From: Colius striatus
Taxonomy: Eukaryota > Chordata > Aves > Coliiformes > Coliidae
NCBI RefSeq assembly: GCF_028858725.1
Contig: NC_084764.1
Span: forward strand, 19,209,501-19,273,500
Direction: 5' to 3'
Length of the DNA stretch: 64,000 nucleotides
In this document: one piece after another, positions 49,722 through 57,850 of the stretch
Layout: every line of letters begins with the position of its first letter
Position numbering within the stretch: position 1 is the stretch's first letter
Position numbers and translations under genes: made by a program
The notes under the pieces: generated by a model
Seen by the model: the letters and a program-made list of their open reading frames with translations, nothing else
Database searches by the model: none
What the model was told of the DNA's origin: nothing

Positions 49722-50089
49722 TATAGAGTCTACCATCCGATCAGTGGACAATACTTTCAAGGCATTCAATTAGCTTACCCTTTGCTGTCTGCTAGACTAT
49801 TCACATTAACTATCACATTCATTGTACATGTTGCAAGGAATGCCCGCAACGTCAGTTTTGGCTAAGAGTATGATGTGAAAGCATTCCTTGAATCCTACAT
49901 AAAACTACCAGGATTAAACAGTCTAATGGCAATCACTGGTAGACTGCCTAACAATGACATCTCCTTCAGGGGCAGTAGGAAAGGGACTTATTTTTTGAGG
50001 AGGGAAGGGGACGGGGGGACTAATACTATTCCAATTGAACGAGCTGCAGAAATGGAAGCTCCTTAGATCCAGATGGCACTTGTCTGTCT

Positions 50090-50202
50090 TTATAAGGGTT
50101 TTCCTTCAAGTGAAACTACCACGTTGCCTCCCAATTTCTCTCCGAGTGTTGAACGGTCCTTAATATCATCCAAACCATTTACTTGCCACTCATGTTTAAT
50201 AC
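50090..50202 (-). CDS. CFL2: CFL2 coding exon 4 (residues 130-166 and stop)
   Basis: 113 bp. It completes Gly130 and encodes [20 protein letters not shown] then [16 protein letters not shown], followed by TAA. This is the F-actin-binding C-terminal part. The acceptor is TCTTTCAG. Confidence 0.98.
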
Positions 50203-52180
50203 CTGAAAGACAGACGGACAACAGCGTACTTGTGAGAACCTCCAAACCTACACGGTGTTACAATTAACGAGTGAAACGCTTTCAGGTCCGTACCTGTAAA
50301 TTTCTTTTTAATGGCATCTTTAGAGCTTGCGTAGATCATCTTGCTTTTTAAAGGTGCACTTTCAGGAGCCCTTGAAAGGAAAGAAGAGAAACCACAACAA
50401 AACAGTTATTCAGGCACCCAGCGTCACCTCCAGAATATGGCACTTAAACAGCAAGTCTGCTTTTACACACCAGAATATAAATACCAGGTCTTCTTTCTTA
50501 GATTCCTTTGTCTCGTATGTGGCATCATACAAAGCGTACCGGCAATCGTTCAAAGGTAGCAACTTGACAAAGGCTGTATATGGGTCCTCCACGGTATCGC
50601 CAATGTCACCAACCAGTATCTGCTTGGACTCCTCTACTATTATTTGTTTTTTGTCATCACTTAGGCAGAAGAGAACGGCTTTCTTTCTTTTTTTAATCTC
50701 TTCTGGGGTTGAAGATTTCCTTACTTTCATGTCATTAAAAACCTTTATGACTTCATCATTCACTGTTACTCCAGAAGCCTGTAAAATGAGATCAAAACAG
50801 CAAAAATTAACATTCACTAAAAAAAGATGATAGCCCACCGTACTAGCCTGCCCCTGTAAGAATAAAAGTGAACACCTGAACACATCATTAATTCAGTAAT
50901 CTGAATTCTGCGGTACCTGAGCAGAAGATGTGAAAGGGGTGTAAGTTTGATACTATCTCACTGCAGATCTCAACACCTTAAGATTCGGGATAGTAGTTTT
51001 ACACTGTACTACTCCAGTGGCTTAGCATTACCTTATTGTGTACTTGGATTACTGGGGGTGAGGAGGGGGTGCAGGGTGGGGGTGGAGAGTGGGAACTCAG
51101 GACAGGAGAGGAGTTAGTAGTTTTGGGTTTTGATAGGGGGTGGGGTTTTTGTTCGGTTTTGGTTTTTAGCTGGACAAATGCTACAGCAACAGCTCACAGC
51201 CAGCACTGTCATGACTCTCATTTTGTTGTGGGTGATGTAAGGCTCTACAAGCAGAAGAAATGTTTTCTGCATTGTGTCAGCTTTGACATCGGGCTTTAGA
51301 ACTCCTGAATCTAACTTTGTGCTGCTGCACGAGCTTTATTTGACAGCAATACTTCCTTCATACACAAGTACCGGCTACAACGTGTACAGGTCCCCATGAG
51401 GCTCGCAAGCCGTTCCAAACCCGAGCCTAAACCAGCACGAAAACAAAACACTGACCGGACAAACGGGAAGCTCACGACTGAAGGAAAAGAATTCCGCCAA
51501 GTCCACGGCGAGCGAGCCAAACGCCCCCCGCACCGCGCCCCTGCTCTCTGTGCAACCACGGCCTCGGAGGAGGCGGGCGCTGCCGCGGCCGGCGGTGCGG
51601 GGAGGCAGGTGCACGGGCGGCCGGGAGCCGCCGGCTTTGTCCCCGGGGAGCCCGCCTGCTCCTTACCCCGCTTTGTTAGCGGGAACGGCGGTCGCCGCCG
51701 GGGAAGGGGCGTCCAGCCGCCCCGCACTCGGCCCCCCTGGCTCCGGCTCCGGCCGCCTCGCCGCTCTAGCCGATCGCTCCGCCGCCTGCCGGGACTGCTA
51801 CTAGGCCCAGGCCCTGCGAGGTCGCCGGCAGCCCCTCTCCCCGCGCCCGCCGCCGGCCCTCGCACTCCCCACCCCGCTCCCCGCCCCAGACAGGCACGCC
51901 CGGGCGATGCCGCAGGGAGCGCTGCGCCGCCCGCCTGGCCCCGTCCGCCGGCCCCCGGCCCCGCCGCGGCCCACCCCGCCGCCCGCTTCTGCTCGCTTCT
52001 CCCACCGCCCCCCATACCCGGCTAAAATTAGACTAAAATGGCCGCCGGCGGCCGTGGGCGCGGGCCGCGCCGGGCCTGCTCGCTTCAGCCGCGCCGGGCC
52101 GCGCTGCCGTCCCCTCCGCGGGCCACCCCCATGGGCCGCCCTCCCAGCCCGGCCGAGCCGCGCCGCGCCGCGCTTACCAT
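50090..52180 (-). CDS. CFL2: CFL2, cofilin-2 (4 coding exons, complete)
   Basis: Muscle-enriched ADF/cofilin. As known for the family, it binds ADP-actin, severs and depolymerises filaments and maintains sarcomeric actin; Ser3 phosphorylation by LIM kinases turns it off. Seen here: four coding exons total 501 bp (166 residues plus stop), the usual length. The N-terminus MASGVTV carries Ser3. KKRKK at residues 30-34 is the nuclear localisation signal. The actin-binding long helix follows [16 protein letters not shown]. The C-terminus is VSLEGKPL. All introns are GT-AG and phases agree. Residues such as Pro26 and the SKQ at 52-54 set it slightly apart from human CFL2 as I recall it, but [11 protein letters not shown] and [10 protein letters not shown] mark it as CFL2, not CFL1 or destrin. 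The promoter is a CpG island. Confidence 0.98.
50203..50470 (-). other. CFL2: CFL2 introns 3 (91 bp) and 2 (100 bp)
   Basis: Intron 3 is 50203-50293 and intron 2 is 50371-50470, on either side of exon 3 (50294-50370). Both are close to the minimum intron size for vertebrates, with pyrimidine tracts before the AG. Nothing else is present. Confidence 0.93.
50294..50370 (-). CDS. CFL2: CFL2 coding exon 3 (residues 104-130)
   Basis: 77 bp. It completes Trp104, then [20 protein letters not shown] and KKKFT, and ends with one base of Gly130. This is the long actin-binding helix. The acceptor is TTTCAAG and the donor is GTACGG; the introns on both sides are very short. Confidence 0.97.
50471..50778 (-). 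CDS. CFL2: CFL2 coding exon 2 (residues 2-104)
   Basis: 308 bp. It begins [20 protein letters not shown] directly after a CAG acceptor and ends FIF plus two bases of Trp104, with donor GTGTGT. Contains Ser3, the KKRKK nuclear signal and most of the ADF-homology core (DGD-loop region [14 protein letters not shown]). Confidence 0.98.
51036..51165 (+). repeat. CFL2: G-rich strand-asymmetric tract in CFL2 intron 1
   Basis: Many G3-G6 runs on the plus strand (GGGGGTGAGGAGGGGGTG, GGTGGGGGTGG, ATAGGGGGTGGGG) with little C. The spacing suits G-quadruplexes on the CFL2 template strand, 0.3-0.4 kb upstream of exon 2. Confidence 0.6.
52022..52041. promoter_or_regulatory. CFL2: MEF2 consensus plus CArG-like box
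   Basis: CTAAAATTAG (52022-52031) is a perfect YTAWWWWTAR MEF2 site. The next ten bases, ACTAAAATGG (52032-52041), differ from the SRF CArG box at one position. They stand out as an A+T island in the CpG island, about 140 bp inside intron 1. A MEF2/SRF input suits the muscle expression of CFL2; this is inference. Confidence 0.5.
52178..52180 (-). CDS. CFL2: CFL2 coding exon 1 (ATG only)
   Basis: Only the start codon is in this exon: GGCGCCATG followed by the donor GTAAGCG. After splicing the next codon is GCT, giving a GCCATGG Kozak context. This one-codon first exon is the known arrangement for cofilin genes. The 5' UTR extends above 52180. Confidence 0.93.
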
Positions 52181-52320
52181 GGCGCCGGGTGCCGGGCGGC
52201 GGCTGCCTGCGGTGCGGTGCGCGGCTGCTGCACGCAGGAGAGCGCGGCGCTGCGCTGGGGGCGAGGCGGGCGGGGACTTGCGCCGGGCGGGGGATGAGCC
52301 GCGGCGGCCGGGGAGGGCCG

Positions 52321-52348
52321 GTCACATGGGCCGCGCCGCCACCACGTG
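52321..52348. promoter_or_regulatory. CFL2: Paired E-boxes upstream of CFL2 start
   Basis: GTCACATG at 52321-52328 and CACGTG at 52343-52348, about 20 bp apart centre to centre and 145-170 bp upstream of the start codon. Both fit USF/MITF-TFE type bHLH-ZIP binding. The motifs are seen; use is unknown. Confidence 0.45.
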
Positions 52349-52800
52349 CCGCCGCTCGGCGTAAGGCCGCCCCCCGTGGCGAAGAGCCGGGCTGGGCGCT
52401 CTCGCCGCGCCCTGCCCAGCCGCCCGCCCGTGCCCTGCCGCAGGGCTACCCCGGCGGGGCGGCCCCGCGGCGCGGCCCCGCGGCGCGGCCCGGCCCGGAG
52501 CACGAGCGGGCGGGGGCCGCATCAGGCCGAGGCACGATGGCGGTGCCTGGAGCCGGCTGCGCTGCTCCCGCGCTGCCCGGCCCAGCCCAGCCCTGGCCGC
52601 CCCGCCCGGCGCCGCGCCTCGAAACAGTCGGCCTCCCGCCGCGCTACCGGCACGATTTTGGCGTTGTCCCCGTGTTGACGCCGCAGCCCCCTGGCCACAG
52701 CGGCACCCACTGATGCGCCGGGGACGGGATCCCCCCCCCGTCCGCCCAAGAGGGAGCTGGAGCCGGCGGCCCCTGCCAGGAAAAGCCGGGGCTTGGCACA

Positions 52801-55200
52801 GAGCTGATACCTGTGCTCTTGAAAGGGCTGCTCATTCGGCGCGGCGGGATGCGGTACGTAAGGCAGAAGGAGCCGCATAGGAAGGCAGCTGACAGGAGAG
52901 CACGGATGGATAATGCTCCCAAGAGCGTTTCACACGTCCTTGCTGAGCTGGATGCGGCTTCAGGCACAGGACACCAAACGGAGGATTTTTCTCCAGCCCC
53001 TGCAGGGCGGTGCCGCAGGGAGCGGACAAGAGCATTGTCGGTACTGTCAGGCAGCTTTCTGCTGCCTGAACTGGTGTGTCTGAAAACCAAGAGATGCTGA
53101 ACGTGCAGGCTCTCAAACGACAGTACATGTGAGCACCTCACCTGCGATGCTGCCAGAACGTCTGTCTGAACTGCTAATGGCACCTCGGTGAAAAACAGCA
53201 AACTAGCGTTTGTCAGCATGCATGTGCATGTATAAACTAGTACATACATTCATACTGCATCAAGTGAGGGTTGTGGGATTTTGTTTCTCCATTACTATAG
53301 GCCACCGTGTTTCTTTTGAGGTGTAACCCCCTCCATATGCAGAATTCAAGACTGAAGTTCATCCATGAAGTATTCAGAATTTGGCCCATCAGCCTTGAAA
53401 TCACTAACCTAGAGCTATATTACCCCCAGCTGCTCACAGCCACACCTTCAGGACTCCCCACAGCCACTGAGCTGAGAACAGCAAGTTCATGGGACTCGGC
53501 TTTCTCCTGGCTGATGGCCACTCACTCTTACTGTCTGAGCAGTGCCAGCAATGTGGGTCCCAGGAAGGAGCACCTTTCTTGCATCTTTGCGTTTAAACAG
53601 CCATTACCTGACTCACTTTTCAAACGTGCTGCTTTTTGATCAAACAACTGTTTAATATAGGTGAAAATTGTTAAGAGAGTTAGTAGCACAAATCCTAAAC
53701 CAGATAAATCTCAAGACAGAGTTTTATGGTTGGCTTAAACCAACATAAGTCCATGGGAATGTCTTCACGGTCTCATTTCTGCGCAGCTGCTGCTCTTGCA
53801 CAGCTTCATGGACTGGGTGAACTTAAGTGGTTGAAAACCCTTATTGTCAGGAGGGTTTAATATATCCCAAACCAGCTTTCATGACACTTCAGCATGCCAT
53901 GGCACACTTCCCAGTGTCCCTAACAGGGGTCTGTGTCCTTGCAGCCAGGCACAATGTCAGGAGGCCACTGTGGCAAGTAGCAGCCTGGGGCTTCCTTAGC
54001 CTTTAAAAGCAGAAGTAGCCACACTGTGTGCAGTACATCCTCCAGTGCCAGAGACCACAGTCCCTGCCATGAGCTCAGCAGGCTGCTTCTAACACTTGCG
54101 GAGTACCATGAAACGGCTGTGAGTGTGTGCCCTGATCTCATGCCCTTGCAGAGCACCCTGGGCCGCCCACACAGAGCCTCTGCACTGCATGTCCCAGGCT
54201 CTGGAAATGAAAGGTGAAGAGGGAGTTATTAGCTCCAGAGTTTCACAGCTAGCTGAGCAGATGCTCCAGGAAAGAGTTATCCCTGTCAGGTAGATGCTTT
54301 GGGAGTGACAACTCCAAAACTGTGCACAACTCACCCTTTGTCTTTACTACCATGGAAACTGAATAATGAATCAGAAGTGCTTTTTATTCTCTTCATCTCA
54401 CAAGGGGCATACCTGAGGGACCCAGGCACGAAGGGCTGCTGCTGCACATCACTAACCAGTATTTAGCAGTTGTCAGAGTACAGGGGAAGCCAGGGCTGAG
54501 GAAGCATTTTATGACTCCATAGAAATCTCTGAGAAAGAAATTAGCTTACTAGAATCAGAGAGAATTTCACAGGGGTGAAAAACAGGTTGCAGATAAACAA
54601 AAAAGGGCTTCTTATTTTCAAGAAAATTAAGCAGGCACTCTCAGTGACTGCAGTGATTAGAGAAAGAACTTGTGATAGACCCTGCTTGGAGGCCACAGAA
54701 ATGACCAGTATCGAGCCAAGTGCAGTAATGACCCAGCAAATCTTACTGCTGAAGCACATACAAAGCTGGTTCCCTACCTTGGCATCTCACTGCACTCAGG
54801 AAGCATCAAGTTTCACTACCCTTGTGCCATAGGACCTGCATCCCACCAGGCACCACCGAAATAGCTCTATGATTCAGAGAGCCCAGCAGCAGCAGCAGCA
54901 GCACTGAAAGCTTTGTGAACAATACCCAAAGCCCTCCAAGCCTCCCCTCACCCTCTGTGGATGGAAGCAATGACTCACCATGAAGCAGAAGGCACTGTTT
55001 GTTTCAATTCAACTCCTGGATGCTCATGAGTGCAAAGGGATTCTAGTGAACTAAGTTGTCATATGTGTTGGAGCTCCCTGAAATGACAGTCCTTTCCTTC
55101 TGTGTGCCACCCATCCTCTTTGCTTCTCTCTCAACATCACTAAATTCAACAGTCCCATTTCAGCCTTATTTCCCATGGAAGCAAAGCCTCTGCTTGGCCT
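52801..55200. other. Intergenic DNA upstream of CFL2
   Basis: Falls from CpG-island composition to average. A (CAG)6 run is at 54884. Frames such as 52644-53249 (201 codons, minus) begin in the island edge and show no recognisable protein. Confidence 0.7.
54884..54901 (+). repeat. CAG trinucleotide run (6 units)
   Basis: Six perfect CAG units in non-coding DNA. Confidence 0.85.
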
Positions 55201-55438
55201 CTGGAACACAAAAAGTTCCACTTAAATATAAGAAAAAACTATTTCACTGTGAGGGTGCCGGAGCAGTGGCACAGGCTGCCCAGAGGGGTTGTGGAGTCTC
55301 CTTCCTTGGAGGTCTTCAAGACCCACCTGGACATGTTCCTATACGACCTGATCTAGGTGACCCTGCTTCTGCAGGGGGGTTGGACTAGATGATCTCTAAA
55401 GGTCCCTTCCAACCCCTACCATTCTATGATTCTATGAT
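55201..55438 (+). repeat. CR1 LINE, 3' end
   Basis: Contains CACAAAAAGTTCCACTTAAA, GGTCTTCAAGACCCACCTGG and TTGGACTAGATGATCTCTAA, and ends ATTCTATGATTCTATGAT. It is highly similar to the 36.2-kb copy and in the same orientation. Low divergence suggests a fairly young insertion. Confidence 0.95.
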
Positions 55439-55534
55439 CCCCTCTCTCATTTGGGCTAGTCCTTGTCCCAGTGATTTTTTTGACTTGTTAGTTTATTTGA
55501 GTTAAATCTGGCAGACGGATAGAGGTCACAAAAG

Positions 55535-55553
55535 TAATTAAGGTCCTTAATTA
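55535..55553. promoter_or_regulatory. TAATTAAGG inverted repeat (homeodomain-type)
   Basis: Perfect 9-bp arms, TAATTAAGG and CCTTAATTA, around a single T, followed at once by AGTAATTAAG. Three TAATT(A) homeodomain cores occur within 30 bp, just 3' of a CR1 copy. Confidence 0.45.
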
Positions 55554-56376
55554 AGTAATTAAGTTTCATAAAACAATTCATTTGAGAGAAAGTGGGGCTG
55601 TACGTCTACCAGTTCAACTCTGGAATTTGTTGGTTTCTGCTGGGAGACTCAGACTTTTTACGGTGTAGCCAGATTACCTTCAGGAAGAGGGCTGCAAAGG
55701 GAAAGCAGAGGAGCTTGTGTGGGCATGCACGGAAATGACAGAAAGTCTTGATACCGTTCCGTTAATAAAGTCGATCTGTCCAGAGAGAAATCACAGGAAA
55801 CTGCATTTTAAGAGATCTGTCGCTCAGGGCACTTCCTTTCCTCCTTTTCTCTTCTGTATACCTCTGGAAAATGTCCATTTTCCCTCCAACAATTCTGTTT
55901 TTTCAGTAGGTATGCAAAGAACGTCAGGTAAAATCTAACATAGCGTAAGAGGTATTAGAGAAAACCCCAGTGAAAGGTAAACACAAAGTTTGTATGTCTT
56001 TCCTTACACTGTGAATACATTTCTTTAAATAAATGATATGGTAGGTATATTTGGCTCTAAGCGGCAGCTCCTAGTGTGATTTTGCTGCAAGTTAGCAGGG
56101 CTTGTAGCATCTCCCATGTGCATTAACCCTGGGAGCCTGCAGCAAGGGGCAGGATGCATGTGCTGGTGAGGAGCACAGATCCCCAGTAAGCCCTGCTGTC
56201 AGACCAAGAGATGGAGAGAAAATGCAGCTCCACTGACATTGTTGATGGCTTAAGCAGCCTCTTCCACCAGTTTGGTCTCAAAACCCCTCTGGGGCTCTGA
56301 GCCATCAGTCATCTCTTTAATGGTGTAGGCCAGGCTGAGGTGAAGCAAGGTGCTGGCTGCAGCTCTCTTGACAAGC

Positions 56377-56520
56377 TGTGCCATGCCTGCAGGCCTCTGC
56401 CTCCGCCATGGCTCCTCAGAGCCGGGCCATGCCTGACAGCCTCTGCTCCCCACCACGGCTTCCCAGAGTTGTGCTGTGCCTGCCAGCCTCTGCCCACACT
56501 GCGATGGGCGCGTGCCGTGC
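56377..56520. repeat. Degenerate tandem repeat, about 47-bp unit, 3 copies
   Basis: Units begin TGTGCCATGCCTGCAGGCCT, CGGGCCATGCCTGACAGCCT and TGTGCTGTGCCTGCCAGCCT, each running through CTCTGC to a CCAGAG-type end. G+C-rich, and it keeps some frames open by chance. Confidence 0.65.
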
Positions 56521-57099
56521 CGTTGCATCATCCTCACCAGGCACTCAGGCTTCCCGTGCCAGGACATTTCTCGGTCTGGGCTGTGGCCCAGGCTGCCGCC
56601 CCGCTCCCGGGGTGCTGCCTGCCTGCCAGCTGCTGCCTGGGCACGGGAGAGCTGCCTGCCTGCCTTCCTGGGACTCTAGAGACTGACCCTCCAATGCTGT
56701 CACTGCAGCAAGGAGATAGGACTGTGAGAAGCAGGGTAAGATTTCCTCGAGCTGCGACACAGGCTTGCGTGCTCTGACGCTCGGCTGATGTGAGCAGCCC
56801 CTTTCTCAGCCAAGCTTTTCTGACAGTGCAGCCATGTGGCTGAAGAAAAGCCCCTTTTTTGTTTCTTTGGAAAGCTCTTCAACTGTCTGGGTTCCCTGGC
56901 TGAGTTCACCTCAGGGCTGTGTGCCAGGCGAGCAGGCAAGAGGCCGGAGGAAACGGCAGCAGCCTGAGCCCGGCGCAGACGCTCGAGGAGCAGCGGTCAC
57001 AGGCTTCTCAGGGCAGGGTGGAATTCCCCCCTCTCCCCCTCCCGGTGACTCTCGCTGTGCTGGTAAGTCACACGTGCCTGTGAATCATAACGTAGGGCC

Positions 57100-57450
57100 C
57101 GTCATTGGCCACTGGACAACACAAGAGAGATTTAATTAAAACGCTGTTTCGTAATGACATCGTTTTAAGGATGCTATTTAAATGTGACAAAAAAAGGAAA
57201 TAAAAATTCTTCCTATGAAGGAAATACAGAAACTGGCGTCAGAGAAATGGCTAAATGGAACAAAAATTTCCCCTGAAGTCTAAAACACCGGGACACTTTG
57301 CTCAGCCTTATAAATAAAAGCAGAATATAAAAATTACTTCTAAGTAATTAGCACATATTTGACATTCACAAAGATTTGCACATTTATAGCACTAGAAAAG
57401 GTAATTACTATTTACCCTGCTAGGCTTCATCAGTTCCTGTATGCCCTGCA
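57100..57450. promoter_or_regulatory. Candidate A+T-rich regulatory block
   Basis: Clustered AT-rich words: TTTAATTAAAACG, TTCGTAATGACATCG, CTAAGTAATTAGCAC and GGTAATTACTATT. Non-repetitive and non-coding. The texture resembles developmental enhancers, but nothing more can be shown here. Confidence 0.25.
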
Positions 57451-57754
57451 AAATGCACTTTCCTCCTGAACAGTTTCTTCCCAGATTTGTCTTCTTGCTG
57501 CCTATTGTTCACAGTTGATATAAATGTACAGTGTAAATTTAAGGTAAGGAAGGATTTATAAGATCAGCTACTGACAATCAATTATTCAACTTGTTCACAT
57601 CTTTTTTCAGACAACTTTTGCATCCATGGTAAAGATGGTACTTTTTTTTTTTTTTCAATTTTTACTTGTAGCATTTTTGTTTCAAGGTCTCAAAGCTCTG
57701 TATTAAAGTTATTAATGAAGTATCCCTGCCGGAGAGGTGTAATCTATCCTGTTC

Positions 57755-57850
57755 AGTGGGTTGCCTGGGGTCACTCAGGAAGGCTGTGGTGAGCCCAGGT
57801 GCAGGGCAGGGAGGCTTGGATCCTCATCCCTGCTTTAAACCCCAGACCAT
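57755..57850 (+). repeat. Possible MIR-like ancient SINE fragment
   Basis: GGGGTCACTCAGGAAGGCTG followed by AGCCCAGGT and, 30 bp on, CCTCATCCCTGCTTT and CCAGACCATCC, in the order of the tRNA-SINE core and tail of MIR elements. Short and diverged. Confidence 0.3.

Larger units (their letters stand above)
46620..50089 (-). other. CFL2: CFL2 3' UTR (extent uncertain)
   Basis: Sequence after the TAA has no coding exon. CFL2 mRNAs in vertebrates carry a long 3' UTR of over 2 kb, so much of this stretch is likely transcribed. Candidate ends are the AATAAA signals at 49275, 48352, 47824 and 46634. The stretch holds an 8-mer for miR-200b/c/429 and one for miR-15/16, and an unusually CpG-containing patch near 48.48-48.70 kb. 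The true 3' end needs transcript data. Confidence 0.55.
50779..52177 (-). other. CFL2: CFL2 intron 1
   Basis: 1399 bp. The upstream half lies in the CpG island and the downstream half has a G-rich tract. A MEF2 consensus and CArG-like box lie just past the donor. Long Ala/Pro/Arg/Gly-rich frames on both strands (e.g. 51311-52015) are composition artefacts. An AATAAA at about 51338 (minus) could end a short intronic transcript, but there is no other sign of one. Confidence 0.9.
51450..52800. promoter_or_regulatory. CFL2: CpG island / CFL2 promoter region
   Basis: About 1.35 kb of very high G+C with dense CpG centred on the CFL2 start codon, with many Sp1-type boxes and no obvious TATA box. 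It reaches 600 bp upstream of the start codon. It gives long chance frames on both strands (e.g. 51907-52713, 268 codons), none with a recognisable fold. Confidence 0.9.

Noticed and set aside
51311-52713. Long frames on both strands around the CFL2 start (up to 268 codons, Ala/Pro/Arg/Gly-rich)
   Set aside because: They overlap on opposite strands inside a CpG island where stop codons are rare. No domain is recognisable and they cover the CFL2 exon 1 and intron 1.
52644-53249. 201-codon minus-strand frame upstream of CFL2
   Set aside because: Begins in A+T-rich intergenic DNA and runs into the CpG island. No homology recognised and not compatible with a CFL2 upstream exon.
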